The notes under the pieces: generated by a model
The model's database searches: none
The model's input: only the letters and a program-made list of their open reading frames with translations
What the model was told of the DNA's origin: nothing
In this document: positions 1-8,931 of the stretch, in pieces
Layout of the letters: every line of letters starts with the position of its first letter
Position numbering within the stretch: the first letter of the stretch is position 1
Assembly: GCA_964436955.1 (NCBI GenBank)
Contig: CAYTFC010000003.1
Coordinates: forward strand, 7,400-71,399
Origin: CAMFKD01 sp964436955
GTDB taxonomy: Bacteria > Chlamydiota > Chlamydiia > Chlamydiales > JAJFMA01
Length of the DNA stretch: 64,000 bases
Direction of reading: 5' to 3'
Translations under genes and position numbers: made by a program

Positions 1-1
1 T

Positions 2-715
2 AGAATACCCGCCATTACCTATTACGTCATGGGGCCATTTGATGGATCGTCCTCTAGTGGCAACGTATGGCGCAGCACCGATCAATGGCCGCCTGCCTCT
101 ACAGCGACTGATTTTTTTCTCACTCCTGACAGAAAACTGAGTACTAACCTACCAGCATCTGGACGTCTTTCGTTTCGTTATGATCCCTCAGACCCAAGCC
201 CAACTTTAGGCGGACGCAATTTATTGTTGAAGGCCGGACCTGTCGATCAACGCCCCATTGAAGAGCGCTCAGATATACTTATTTTCACGACGGATGTGTT
301 AGAAGAAGACGTAGAAGTAACAGGACGTATTCTAGCTAAGATGCTCTTCGCCTCAGATCAGCCAGATACCGATATTGTCGTGCGCTTAACGGATGTTTAT
401 CCTGATGGACGGAGCGTGCTTATTGCGGATGGAGTTAGGCGTTTAGCAGATGTTGTGCCTAGATATCTATCCTTGGGCAAGGCAGCTGGACCAAGAGTTG
501 TTGAAGTTGATCTGTGGTCCACAAGTATTGTATTTGCTAAGGGACACCGCATTCGCGTTTCCGTGGCTAGTTCCAACTTTCCGCGCTATGCCAAGAATCT
601 CAATGGAGGCAAGGAGAACGAACCCCCAAGGATCGCAATGAACACCCTGTACACTGGTCATAAGCATGGATCTCGTATCATATTGCCTATAATCTCAAGA
701 GAGAAAACTCAATGA
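2..715 (+). CDS. CocE/NonD-family hydrolase, C-terminal part (5' end outside window)
   Basis: The reading frame is open from base 2, so the gene begins upstream of the window and only about 237 C-terminal residues are visible. The segment begins with a YYVMG strand and contains RYDPSDP, SDILIFTTDVLEEDVEVTG, and a VRLTDVYPDGRS strand. It ends with a beta-rich block containing GHRIRVSVASSNFPRYAKN. This is the jelly-roll C-terminal domain of the X-Pro dipeptidyl-peptidase/CocE (S15) family, which hydrolyses esters or peptides; the substrate is unknown. The catalytic Ser-Asp-His part is mostly outside the window. Its stop overlaps the next gene's start as ATGA, so the two are probably translationally coupled. 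The family is clear; its role here is not. Confidence 0.85.
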   Translation, partial: RIPAITYYVMGPFDGSSSSGNVWRSTDQWPPASTATDFFLTPDRKLSTNLPASGRLSFRYDPSDPSPTLGGRNLLLKAGPVDQRPIEERSDILIFTTDVLEEDVEVTGRILAKMLFASDQPDTDIVVRLTDVYPDGRSVLIADGVRRLADVVPRYLSLGKAAGPRVVEVDLWSTSIVFAKGHRIRVSVASSNFPRYAKNLNGGKENEPPRIAMNTLYTGHKHGSRIILPIISREKTQ

Positions 716-1398
716 AAATCATCATTTTAGCCGCTGGAATTGGACGACGGTTAGGCATAGAAAACACACCTAAAGCATTAGCGCGCTTGGTAAACGGACA
801 GAGTATTATTGAGCATCAATTGGAAAACATTGCCCGTTACCTAAGCTTAAGCGATGTTCGTGTTGTGGTGGGATACGAGCAGGATAAAATTAAGACCCTC
901 TTTCCGCACCTTTCTTACATTGAAAATTCAAACTATGGCTCTGAAAACACCGCTAAGAGCTTGCAACGAGCTCTTAGTGAAGTCGGTAATGAAGCTGTGT
1001 TATGGTTGAACGGAGATGTCGTTTTTCACCACAAGATACTGGAGCCCCTGCTTGCACAAAGACGAAGTGCAATGATTGTTAATATAGGCGTTGTGGGGGA
1101 AGAAGAGGTCAAGTATCAAGCAGATGAATTTGGACGCATAATAGAAGTGGCTAAAGCAGTCGAAGATCCCTTAGGAGAAGCATTAGGCATTAACTTTTTT
1201 ACGGAAGGGGATGCTCAGCTATTGAAGCAAGCGTTAGCGGAATGTGGCACTCAGGATTACTTTGAGCGGGCCGTTCAAATCTGTTTAGATGCTGGTGTGG
1301 AGGTATGGACATCTGTAGTTTCTCCAGATTTATGCGTAGAAGTTGATTTTCTAGAGGATTTAGGAAAAGCTAACCGCATGCTGAAGAGCTGGAAATAG
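712..1398 (+). CDS. MobA-like/LicC-type nucleotidyltransferase
   Basis: A 228-residue protein starting with the NTP-transferase signature IILAAGIGRRLG, followed by PKAL and a hydrophobic strand ending in a WLNGD motif, probably the metal-binding aspartate. This is the Rossmann-like nucleotidyltransferase fold that makes NDP-sugars or CDP-choline/CDP-alcohols. The length fits small LicC-type cytidylyltransferases (about 230 residues). The activated substrate cannot be read from the sequence. The gene overlaps the upstream hydrolase by 4 bp. A glycerophosphotransferase-like protein that would use a CDP-alcohol is encoded at 12158-13246, but a link between them is only inference. Confidence 0.75.
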   Translation: MKIIILAAGIGRRLGIENTPKALARLVNGQSIIEHQLENIARYLSLSDVRVVVGYEQDKIKTLFPHLSYIENSNYGSENTAKSLQRALSEVGNEAVLWLNGDVVFHHKILEPLLAQRRSAMIVNIGVVGEEEVKYQADEFGRIIEVAKAVEDPLGEALGINFFTEGDAQLLKQALAECGTQDYFERAVQICLDAGVEVWTSVVSPDLCVEVDFLEDLGKANRMLKSWK

Positions 1399-1450
1399 TT
1401 TTCTGAGGAGCACCACGTGCCTCGCGCATCCCTAAAACAGCTGCCTTTTC

Positions 1451-1481
1451 CTTGTGGGTCTGCCTCGCCGAGGCAGACAAG
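1451..1481. terminator. Stem-loop between convergent genes
   Basis: GTCTGCCTC and GAGGCAGAC pair perfectly around a GCC loop at 1458-1478, and flanking CTTGT/ACAAG bases may extend the stem. It lies between two convergent genes, so a bidirectional terminator is the simplest reading. The minus-strand T-tract is weak outside the coding region. The GCC loop resembles that of REP-like palindromes elsewhere in the window. Confidence 0.5.
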
Positions 1482-1499
1482 TTTCCTAAGGAAGCAGCA

Positions 1500-4400
1500 C
1501 TACAGGCTTTGTTTTTTTTTTATTTCGCGCCATTTGCTAGCGACGCTTGTGGCAATTGGGACGGCATCTCGGCCGAACGATCCATAGCGTAAATACACGA
1601 CAACAACGAGTTCAGGACGTCCTTCCGGATCCTTAAAGACGGTTTCCTGTGATGTTCCATCAAAGACAATTGTTCCGAACCACGTGTGGTTATAGGTGCG
1701 CGTACCTATTTGGCGATCAGGGCCAAAATTCTCTAAACTTTCTGCTGTGCTGGTCTTTCCTACTAATTGTCCTCGTAGATCGATCACGGATTGCAGGACC
1801 TCGGGATGAGGGGCATACAGTTCTTTCAAAGCATAAAACGTTTTGGTTTGATAACGGCTAGCGACTCGATGCATACCTTCGAGTAGTAAACTGCGAATAG
1901 GCGAGGGTAGCAGAACATGCCGCTCTACAATGCTATCTGGTGCTTCTGAGCGGCTTTCACGCATACGTTGCGCGCTTGATAGAAAGAGAGGGAAGTCGAT
2001 TCCTGCAGAAAGCAAGCTGTCTCGATAGTCAATGCCACGCCGACACGAGAGCGAAAAGTGGCGCGGTTGAGCTGTTCCCACAATGCTTTGAATGATTTTT
2101 GGCTGAAACACTTTCCCGCCGTTAGCCAAAGTTGAAAGCATAGTTGCTGTTTGCAATGGGGTGACCACCAAACTATGCTGTCCGATTGCCAAACTATATA
2201 GTCCATTGCGGTTATAGTCTAAATCTGAAGGGACTTTACCCGCAATTTCGCCTGGTAGTTGTATTCCTGTGCGTTGTCCATAAGATAGTGAGCGTGCGGC
2301 TTCAGCCAGGTCTAAGGGGCTTTCTAATACATCGCTTGTGAGCAGCGCAAAATAGCTATTACTGGAAACTTCGATGGCTCTTACAACATCAAGTTCCCCG
2401 ATGTTGGGGATTTGCGTTTTGGGAAGGAGTCCACCTTTATAGAATTGTGGGATGGGCTGTCCATCCATTGTGTAGCCGACGATCCAGTCATCCCTTACGC
2501 GAAGGGGTTGGTCCATAATTTTTAGTGGATTGAGGAGCTTTAGATCGGATCCTGATGCTTTTAATGCGATGTAGCGTTGCACTAATGCTTCATAGGCAGT
2601 CACAATTTTGAAAATGGAGCCTTGTGGGGTGGCCTGGCGATAGGCTATGGAGCGTCCATAGCCAAAACCATAGGTGGGATAGAAGGCGGCAGCTAATTGC
2701 TTCTCATACTGTTGACCCTTTTCCCAACGTAATTGGCGATAGCGTCCATATAATGGGCGGTTTAACTCTTGATAGGAGCGCATGGTGGATAAGTATGCCT
2801 GCGCATTGGTATCGTCTAAATCCTGAAGGGTATTTTGTACTACGAGATAGTCCACATGCCATGGCATAGCCTGATGAGCGCCGTTTTTTATTTCTCGGTA
2901 CCAGCTAGCAAAATAGTCTTGATAAGGTTCTAAAAGGGGGTTTCTTTCTAGGCCGCTCCCGCGAACAAACATGAGAACGAGCTTGGGTCCATTTGTCGCC
3001 CAAAATTCTTGAAACAATGCCTTTTCTTTTGCGTCGAGGTGCTCTGTATAGGGTTTGGCATAGCGTTTATTTAAGACTTCTTCCCGTCGTTTGTCTTTCA
3101 AAAAGGTCTTTTCGTGAGCTTTACGCCATTCTTTAAAGGTCACGGTATGGAATAGGTCGCGGGTCATTTGATGCACTGCTTCTTGCACCACAATGCAGGC
3201 TTGGTTCACACGACGATAGTCGCTTAAAGACTGATCTCCAATGGACAGAAGCAGCTGCTGATTGAAGCGATCTCCATTCACTAGCATGCGGCAAAGATCG
3301 ATAAGAAGTACCTTATCGTATGTATGCTTGACATCAGACAGATAGTGGTCAGTCTGAAATTTGATCAGTTCGATTTCTTCAGCAGCGAGGTTAAGATTAG
3401 CTTCGATGCGCTCCCTTTCGGCGGCTGGTAAGGGACACGTTTGCGCTTGATGCCCGTTTTCTTGGTAGAGTAGGTTCAACAAGTAGGAAAGATCTGCTTG
3501 TCCACCGGCTGCAATGAGGCGGTCCGCAGCGCGTTGCAGGGCTACGGCACCATTGAGATCGCGTACGTTCTTTAGACCTTTCACGACGTCGCCTTTCTCG
3601 TAGAGAGTGAGGTCGAGGTATTTTGACCAGCTTAAGGGTACGCTTTCTTCCCAAAAGCAGGTGTCACAGACTTCGCGTTGCAACGGACGCTTACCGTCCC
3701 ACATGTTAGCTAGGTAATCATCGGTTTCAAACCACCGTCGAATGTTAGCTTTCTTGGTCGCGTTTAAAGTTGTGTCGCCTGAAGATACAAAGTCATTGGG
3801 ATCGAATCGTGGCCAAGATGCCAACGCAACGATTTCGCCGTTATTGGGATCCATGGCTACAATAGCGCCACCTTTAATCCACGGCTCCTTTACGGGCAGT
3901 TCTTCTTCTAACCGATGCGGCTTTGCCACACGTGTGTGTCGTATATGCTCGTTTTGAGCCAAAAGTTTTTCTGCGTGCTCTTGCAATTCTAGTGATAAGG
4001 TTAGCCCCACACTGCGACCCGGAATGGGTTGCCGCTGTCCTGGCAACTCGCGTAGATAGTTTCCCTTAGAATCCACGTAATAGCGCTTTTTTCCGTGATA
4101 GCCACGCAGGTCTTCCTCGAATTGCGCTTCAACTCCAGCCTTTCCTACATGATCATTGATGGCGTAGGCGCGCTCGTCAATGTCGCGAAGGCGCTCACGC
4201 GCCTCTTCTACTGTCGCAAGGTTGAAGGGTAAAGGGGATTCTTGACCAGAGTCATATTCTCGAAAGTAACGCTGTAGAGACTTACGTTCGTGAATGATAC
4301 CTTGGTATGTATTCGCATCAATCGCTCCCATATAGCCAACGATATCGCCTGCGGCACGTTCATAAGGATAATGACGCTTTGGAATACGCTGAGCTAGCAA

Positions 4401-4919
4401 TCCCGGCCAGTCGGTTTCCAACATTTTTAGGCGATAGTATTCCTGTTCAGAAATATCCTTCTTTACCAAGTAGGGAACATGATCGTAATAAGCGGCCTCG
4501 GCATGAATGCGGTCTTCGAGCTCATCGGCGTCAAGATTGAGTTCTGCTGCCAATAGTTCTGAAAGCTTGCGGATATGTTCGCGTCGTTTAGGTTTGCGCA
4601 CGCGTTTGCCATCTGGTCCAGTTTCCCAAGCCCATGAGGCTATGGGTTGGATCTGCGAATAGTTGACGGCGGCATTGTACTGAATTTTATTGAGAGCTAA
4701 TGGTAAGCCAAAGCGATCGCGAATCGAGGCTCGTCGCGCGGGTTCAATGACAGTGCGGCGAGTAGGAGCTTGGGCGGCCGCGGCCCGTTCGTCGTATTGC
4801 ACTACCGACAAATACCAAACTCTTAAGAGAATCAGGAACAATCCGACCAATACAATATGGAGAATGCGGCTAGCTTTGCCGGGGACGTTCGCTGACTGTC
4901 GGTATGCATTCATGGGCAT
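1500..4919 (-). CDS. pbp2: Penicillin-binding protein 2, high-molecular-weight class B transpeptidase
   Basis: A 1139-residue bitopic membrane protein that cross-links peptidoglycan. Residues about 19-41 form an N-terminal membrane anchor (ILHIVLVGLFLILL). The dimerization domain follows, with an AMDPNNGEIVALASWPRFDP strand near residue 355. Active-site motifs are SIFK (near residue 768), SSN (near 852) and KTS, replacing the usual KTG, near 1054. About 370 residues of helix-rich sequence separate the dimerization region from the SxxK motif, which makes the protein nearly twice the usual PBP2 length. Chlamydial PBP2 proteins are known to be about 1080 residues, so the insertion is probably a lineage trait. 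Chlamydiae use PBP2 for division-linked peptidoglycan synthesis. The start is ATG at 4919; an in-frame ATG lies two codons downstream. Confidence 0.95.
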   Translation of the reverse strand: MPMNAYRQSANVPGKASRILHIVLVGLFLILLRVWYLSVVQYDERAAAAQAPTRRTVIEPARRASIRDRFGLPLALNKIQYNAAVNYSQIQPIASWAWETGPDGKRVRKPKRREHIRKLSELLAAELNLDADELEDRIHAEAAYYDHVPYLVKKDISEQEYYRLKMLETDWPGLLAQRIPKRHYPYERAAGDIVGYMGAIDANTYQGIIHERKSLQRYFREYDSGQESPLPFNLATVEEARERLRDIDERAYAINDHVGKAGVEAQFEEDLRGYHGKKRYYVDSKGNYLRELPGQRQPIPGRSVGLTLSLELQEHAEKLLAQNEHIRHTRVAKPHRLEEELPVKEPWIKGGAIVAMDPNNGEIVALASWPRFDPNDFVSSGDTTLNATKKANIRRWFETDDYLANMWDGKRPLQREVCDTCFWEESVPLSWSKYLDLTLYEKGDVVKGLKNVRDLNGAVALQRAADRLIAAGGQADLSYLLNLLYQENGHQAQTCPLPAAERERIEANLNLAAEEIELIKFQTDHYLSDVKHTYDKVLLIDLCRMLVNGDRFNQQLLLSIGDQSLSDYRRVNQACIVVQEAVHQMTRDLFHTVTFKEWRKAHEKTFLKDKRREEVLNKRYAKPYTEHLDAKEKALFQEFWATNGPKLVLMFVRGSGLERNPLLEPYQDYFASWYREIKNGAHQAMPWHVDYLVVQNTLQDLDDTNAQAYLSTMRSYQELNRPLYGRYRQLRWEKGQQYEKQLAAAFYPTYGFGYGRSIAYRQATPQGSIFKIVTAYEALVQRYIALKASGSDLKLLNPLKIMDQPLRVRDDWIVGYTMDGQPIPQFYKGGLLPKTQIPNIGELDVVRAIEVSSNSYFALLTSDVLESPLDLAEAARSLSYGQRTGIQLPGEIAGKVPSDLDYNRNGLYSLAIGQHSLVVTPLQTATMLSTLANGGKVFQPKIIQSIVGTAQPRHFSLSCRRGIDYRDSLLSAGIDFPLFLSSAQRMRESRSEAPDSIVERHVLLPSPIRSLLLEGMHRVASRYQTKTFYALKELYAPHPEVLQSVIDLRGQLVGKTSTAESLENFGPDRQIGTRTYNHTWFGTIVFDGTSQETVFKDPEGRPELVVVVYLRYGSFGRDAVPIATSVASKWREIKKKQSL

Positions 4920-4986
4920 TCTGTGTGAAAAAAGCTACGCAAAGCTTAACACACTAGCCAAACCCCAGCAACAGAGAAGCAATGAC

Positions 4987-6165
4987 CTATGTTTTATGAT
5001 TACGCCATATCCAACCTGATCTGTCCGAGCAGTGTACGTCTGTAACCGAGGCCTTTCCATTAAAACCGTCATACGTATATTTACCCCAAAAATAGGGTTT
5101 TTGAAGTTCGCAATCTAAATGTTTGTTGGAATATTTAGGCCATCTAGCCCATTCAAAAAAGCTCTTAAGCTCACCACGTTTCTCGATCGGGAGGTCTCCT
5201 GGTTTAACACAGCCTGCCATATCCAGGGCAACTTCTCCGCATGTAGTGAGAGGTGATTGTTTGTCTAGGTCCGTCTGCATGCTGTTGAATGCATTTGTAT
5301 AGGCTGCACATGTTTGTGTTTCAGTATTAAAAACACTCTCTACGAAATTACGTCCTGAATGCGCAAGTGAGCTTGTTTGCTGAGTGAGTTCTGAACATGC
5401 TTTTGGCAGATGGGAGTATTGTGGTGTTTTAGACGTATCAATATTAAAATGACTAACGTTAAATCCCGCGCCGTTATCTAACTGGCTTTTGGTTCTCGAG
5501 GAACTATATTTTAAGTCACACTCTGCGTCCCAACGTGTAAACCCGCTCCAGGTCCCGCCAACGCGCGTACATTCTTGATCTGCTGCTTTCCATAGCGTTT
5601 CAATGCGTTTACTTTCGGCTGAAAAATCACTATAGAGCTTAAATGCGGTACCAGCCACAGCACAAATACCAAAAATTATTACGCCGGTACTTCGCAAGTT
5701 AGCGGGGTTGCTGAAGAATGTTTTAATATCTTTCCATCGTTCAGAAAGGGATTTGGTTGGTTCAGGTGGGCGATCACCGAAGATACGATAGGCTGCGATT
5801 TCCAAAGCTTTGCTGGATTTTTTATCAAAGATGGCAACCATTGGCGACACGAATGCGATTTTAAGTGCGCGCCACAACATCCAGATATGTTGGTCAAAAA
5901 TTTCTCTAAATGTTTTGGCATCCTTCACTGATAGATGCAGCTTTTGAGCTCCTGTACGGAGAGTCTCCCAGCCTGCAAATAGGGAATGATAAGCCATCCC
6001 TGTGATTGCGATGGTTTCAAGAGCTACAGCGGTAAGAGTCGGCGCTGCCAACAAATTAAAAAAAATGGCACTTGTGAAACTTGTATGGTTTCTCCAATGC
6101 GTCCAGTCTTGGACCTTATCCAAAGCTTTTTCGCCTAGACGATGCATCTGTAGAGCAACATTCAT
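4987..6165 (-). CDS. Cysteine-rich membrane protein of unknown function
   Basis: A 392-residue protein I do not recognise. It has no cleavable signal peptide. A long hydrophobic region lies around residues 30-65 (FFNLLAAPTLTAVALETIAI), with further hydrophobic stretches, then a clear membrane segment near 160-178 (GVIIFGICAVAGTAF). The C-terminal 210 residues are polar and carry eight cysteines, an even number compatible with disulfides if this part faces an oxidising compartment. It sits between pbp2 and tRNA-Gly/rpsB, where C. trachomatis has the major outer membrane protein gene ompA. It shows no resemblance to MOMP: there is no signal peptide and no beta-barrel pattern. It could be a lineage-specific inclusion or envelope protein. 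Confidence 0.7.
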   Translation of the reverse strand: MNVALQMHRLGEKALDKVQDWTHWRNHTSFTSAIFFNLLAAPTLTAVALETIAITGMAYHSLFAGWETLRTGAQKLHLSVKDAKTFREIFDQHIWMLWRALKIAFVSPMVAIFDKKSSKALEIAAYRIFGDRPPEPTKSLSERWKDIKTFFSNPANLRSTGVIIFGICAVAGTAFKLYSDFSAESKRIETLWKAADQECTRVGGTWSGFTRWDAECDLKYSSSRTKSQLDNGAGFNVSHFNIDTSKTPQYSHLPKACSELTQQTSSLAHSGRNFVESVFNTETQTCAAYTNAFNSMQTDLDKQSPLTTCGEVALDMAGCVKPGDLPIEKRGELKSFFEWARWPKYSNKHLDCELQKPYFWGKYTYDGFNGKASVTDVHCSDRSGWIWRNHKT

Positions 6166-6309
6166 AATTAAACCTCATACGATTGGCCAAGTAGTATACC
6201 ATGGAAATCAGTTCATAGTCAACCACTTGCCGAAAGGAAGGGATCGTCGGGGCCCCTTTCCTGTAGACAACAAAACTCTCGGAAGTTATATTATTGGTTC
6301 GCCAGTTGC

Positions 6310-6380
6310 GCGCCTGTAGTTCAATGGTAGAACAGTAGCCTTCCAAGCTACGAGTGTCAGTTCGATTCTGATCAGGCGCT
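6310..6380 (+). tRNA. tRNA-Gly (TCC anticodon)
   Basis: The sequence folds as a 71-nt cloverleaf. The acceptor GCGCCTG (6310-6316) pairs with CAGGCGC (6373-6379), followed by a T discriminator. The anticodon stem is GTAGC/GCTAC around loop CTTCCAA, with anticodon TCC at 6342-6344. The T arm has a TTCGATT loop. CCA is not encoded. It lies directly upstream of rpsB. Confidence 0.95.
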
Positions 6381-6463
6381 TCTTTTCACGAAACTAACAA
6401 ACCAAGACCGAAATCTCGCCCTCAGGGTGGGATGCCGATGTCGATAAAATAAAGGGACAAGGC

Positions 6464-7282
6464 TTGGCACAGCAACAACAACAAGCTCAAGAAGTTACCA
6501 TTAAGGATCTTCTAGAAGCCGGAGCTCATTACGGTCACCAGACCCGCCGTTGGAACCCTAAGATGAAGCGATTCATCTTCGAAGCTCGTAACGGAATTTA
6601 CATTATAGACCTCGCCAAAACGCTGCAGCAGCTGCGTAAAGGTATCGAGGTAGTGAAAGAGACCATTGCAAAGCGTCAATCTATTCTCTTCGTAGGTACT
6701 AAAAAACAGGCAAAAGCGGTCGTACGTGAGTGTGCAGAGCATTGCGACGAATTTTATGTTTGCGAGCGCTGGTTGGGCGGTATGCTCACCAACCTGCAGA
6801 CCATTCGTGCGTCTGTACGTAAACTCGAGCGTATCGAAAAACGTATAGGCACTACTGACGACGACCTAACGAAGAAAGAAATTTCTCTTTTGACGAAAGA
6901 TCAAATCAAATTGGACAAAAACCTCTCGGGCGTACGTGGCATGCGCAAGCTACCAGGCCTGCTGATCGTTGTTGACCCAGGCAAAGAGCATATTGCTGTT
7001 GCGGAAGCCAACAAACTAGGCATTCCTATATTGGGCTTGGTCGATACCAACTGTAACCCCGATCCAATCACTCACGTCATCGCTTGTAACGACGATGCCT
7101 TAAAAAGCATTAAGCTTATTCTTTCCGCCCTCGCAAGTGCTATCCTCGAGAAGAAGAAAGAACTGCGCGTATTGGGTGACAAGTCTGATGAGCCAACGAC
7201 AAGCGAAGATGATGCCTTAAGTGCTGAATTTGCAGAAAAACTGCAAGAAGCCGGCGAAGGCTCTGACAAGGGAGACAAATAA
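6464..7282 (+). CDS. rpsB: 30S ribosomal protein S2
   Basis: A 272-residue protein matching ribosomal protein S2 throughout: LLEAGAHYGHQTRRWNPKM at the N-terminus, then LFVGTKKQAK, WLGGMLTN, KLPGLLIVVDP and GIPILGLVDTNC. S2 binds the small subunit last and is needed for S1 docking. The start is TTG at 6464, chosen because AAAGGGA (6451-6457) lies six bases upstream and the preceding ATG at 6438 runs into a stop at once. The C-terminal tail is acidic. It heads the rpsB-tsf pair; tsf starts two bases after its stop. Confidence 0.98.
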   Translation: MAQQQQQAQEVTIKDLLEAGAHYGHQTRRWNPKMKRFIFEARNGIYIIDLAKTLQQLRKGIEVVKETIAKRQSILFVGTKKQAKAVVRECAEHCDEFYVCERWLGGMLTNLQTIRASVRKLERIEKRIGTTDDDLTKKEISLLTKDQIKLDKNLSGVRGMRKLPGLLIVVDPGKEHIAVAEANKLGIPILGLVDTNCNPDPITHVIACNDDALKSIKLILSALASAILEKKKELRVLGDKSDEPTTSEDDALSAEFAEKLQEAGEGSDKGDK

Positions 7283-7283
7283 T

Positions 7284-8132
7284 ATGGCCGACGTCACAAC
7301 AGCAATGATTCAAGAAGTGCGTGAACGCACTGGCGTTGGCATGGGCAAGTGCAAACAAGCGCTTGTTGAAGCTAACGGCGATGTGGAAAATGCCATTTCT
7401 ATCCTCCGTAAATCTGGAGTTGCTTCAGCTGTTAAGAAGGCTGGACGTCAGACTAACGAAGGGATGATTGGTACCGCAGAAGGCACGGATGCCATTGGCG
7501 TGATCGAAGTCAATAGCGAGACCGATTTCGTTGTACAGAACGCGCTATTCCAGCAGTATTTGCATGATATGGCCAAAGAAGTAGCTAACACAAAACCTAG
7601 TTCCTTAGAAGCCTTTCTGCAGCAGAAGTACTCTAAAGAAGCTGACCTTACAATCGACGAATACCGTGCCACCGTGATTCAAACCATCGGTGAGAACATC
7701 CAGTTACGTCGCCTGAAAGTGCTACCAAAATCCAGCAATCTCTCCATCGGCGTCTATTCTCATATGAATGGAAAGATCGTTGTTGTGGTAGAAATTGAGG
7801 GCAGTTCTGGCGAAGAAGCATTAGCGAAAGACATCGCTATGCATATCGCCGCTGCAGCTCCAGAGTATGTTTCATCCGACACTATACCAGCGGAAATCGT
7901 CGCTCACGAGCGTGAAATCGCCAAAGGCCAAGTGCAGGGTAAACCAGAAAATATCGTCGAAAAAATTGTCGACGGTAAACTGAAGGCTTTCTTTGACCAA
8001 GTTTGCCTTGTTAACCAGCACTACATTCGCGATGATAAATTGACAATTGCCGAATTGGTAGAACAGCGCGCTAAAGCCGCTGGGAAACCATTGAAGATTG
8101 CCAGCTTTATCCGTTGGATGGTCGGTCAATAG
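7284..8132 (+). CDS. tsf: Elongation factor Ts
   Basis: A 282-residue guanine-nucleotide exchange factor that recycles EF-Tu. The N-terminal UBA-like domain reads VRERTGVGMGKCKQALVEANGD. The core carries the TDFV signature (NSETDFVVQN) and the family-typical HIAAAAPEYV. I chose the ATG at 7284, one base after the rpsB stop, because homology begins exactly there; the frame remains open further upstream inside rpsB. The SD GGGAGA lies in the end of rpsB. Order and spacing match other bacteria, including Chlamydia (CT680-CT679). Confidence 0.98.
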   Translation: MADVTTAMIQEVRERTGVGMGKCKQALVEANGDVENAISILRKSGVASAVKKAGRQTNEGMIGTAEGTDAIGVIEVNSETDFVVQNALFQQYLHDMAKEVANTKPSSLEAFLQQKYSKEADLTIDEYRATVIQTIGENIQLRRLKVLPKSSNLSIGVYSHMNGKIVVVVEIEGSSGEEALAKDIAMHIAAAAPEYVSSDTIPAEIVAHEREIAKGQVQGKPENIVEKIVDGKLKAFFDQVCLVNQHYIRDDKLTIAELVEQRAKAAGKPLKIASFIRWMVGQ

Positions 8133-8143
8133 GGAATCATTAG

Positions 8144-8175
8144 ACAGAAGTTGGGTTTTCCCAACTTCTGTTTCG
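8144..8175 (+). terminator. Strong hairpin between tsf and pyrH
   Basis: ACAGAAGTTGGG (8144-8155) pairs perfectly with CCCAACTTCTGT (8160-8171) around a TTTT loop, followed by a T-containing tail. It is probably an intrinsic terminator or attenuator ending the rpsB-tsf transcript. No clear promoter is visible between it and pyrH, so partial read-through is possible. Confidence 0.8.
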
Positions 8176-8209
8176 TATTTCTAACCGTAGTGATTCCAAG
8201 GAGGTTGTT

Positions 8210-8926
8210 ATTTCATACAAACGCGTATTGCTAAAACTCTCCGGTGAAATGCTCGCAGGCCAGCAGAAGTTTGGACTTTTGCCAGAAGCTTGCCTCCACA
8301 CAGCCAAAGCCATCCAGGCATTATCTTCAAAAGGCGTTCAAGTAGGCATAGTCATTGGTGGCGGCAATATTTTCCGCGGAGTTCCCCTTGTATCGTTAAA
8401 TTTACCACGAGTTCCGGCTGACCAAATGGGCATGCTTGCTACGCTCATGAATGGAATTGCCCTGCAGCAAACTTTGAACAGTATTGGATGCCCTACAAAA
8501 TTGATGAGCGGCCTGGAATGTCCTAAAGTTGCCGAAGCGTTTATGTGGGCTCGAGCCGTTGAGTATTTAGACCAAGGTTTTCCTGTCATCTTTGCTGGTG
8601 GAACTGGTAACTCATTCTTTACCACCGACACGACAGCCGCCCTGCGTGCCTGTGAAGTACAAGCCGATGTTCTGCTGAAAGCTACTAAGGTAGACGGTAT
8701 TTACGACAAAGACCCAATCAAGCATGTGGACGCCACAAAATTCCAAAGCATTTCCTATAGTCAGATGCTTGCACAAAAACTAGAAGTTATGGATGCTACT
8801 GCCGTTACCATGTGCCGTAATGGAAACATTCCCATCCTCGTATTTAACATGGCAGAGCTAGACAATCCGAACGTGATCACATTGCTATCTCAACAAAATA
8901 TTGGAACACTTGTAACCCCTGGGTGA
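8210..8926 (+). CDS. pyrH: Uridylate kinase, apparently with an ATT start codon
   Basis: UMP kinase of the amino-acid-kinase fold, which makes UDP from UMP. The N-terminal YKRVLLKLSGE signature is followed by IVIGGGNIFRG, the DQMGMLAT motif, FAGGTGNSFFTTDTTAA, LLKATKVDGIYDKDP and the C-terminal region. The conserved YKRVLLKLSGE only fits if translation begins at ATT 8210-8212 (I/M-S-Y-K-R-V). An ideal AAGGAGG (8198-8204) lies five bases upstream, and there is no ATG, GTG or TTG between them in frame. The first conventional candidate, TTG at 8228, would drop the conserved YKRV strand and sit 23 bases from the SD. The gene is 238 residues with the ATT start. Its stop overlaps frr. Confidence 0.95.
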   Translation: MSYKRVLLKLSGEMLAGQQKFGLLPEACLHTAKAIQALSSKGVQVGIVIGGGNIFRGVPLVSLNLPRVPADQMGMLATLMNGIALQQTLNSIGCPTKLMSGLECPKVAEAFMWARAVEYLDQGFPVIFAGGTGNSFFTTDTTAALRACEVQADVLLKATKVDGIYDKDPIKHVDATKFQSISYSQMLAQKLEVMDATAVTMCRNGNIPILVFNMAELDNPNVITLLSQQNIGTLVTPG

Positions 8927-8931
8927 AGCAG

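Noticed and set aside
4690..5019. Open frame of 109 codons across the pbp2 start
   Set aside because: Opposite strand to the PBP2 membrane anchor and mostly a mirror of its codons; no SD.
4987..6165. Possible MOMP (ompA) because of its position
   Set aside because: No signal peptide, no beta-barrel pattern, and helical membrane segments; only the location matches.
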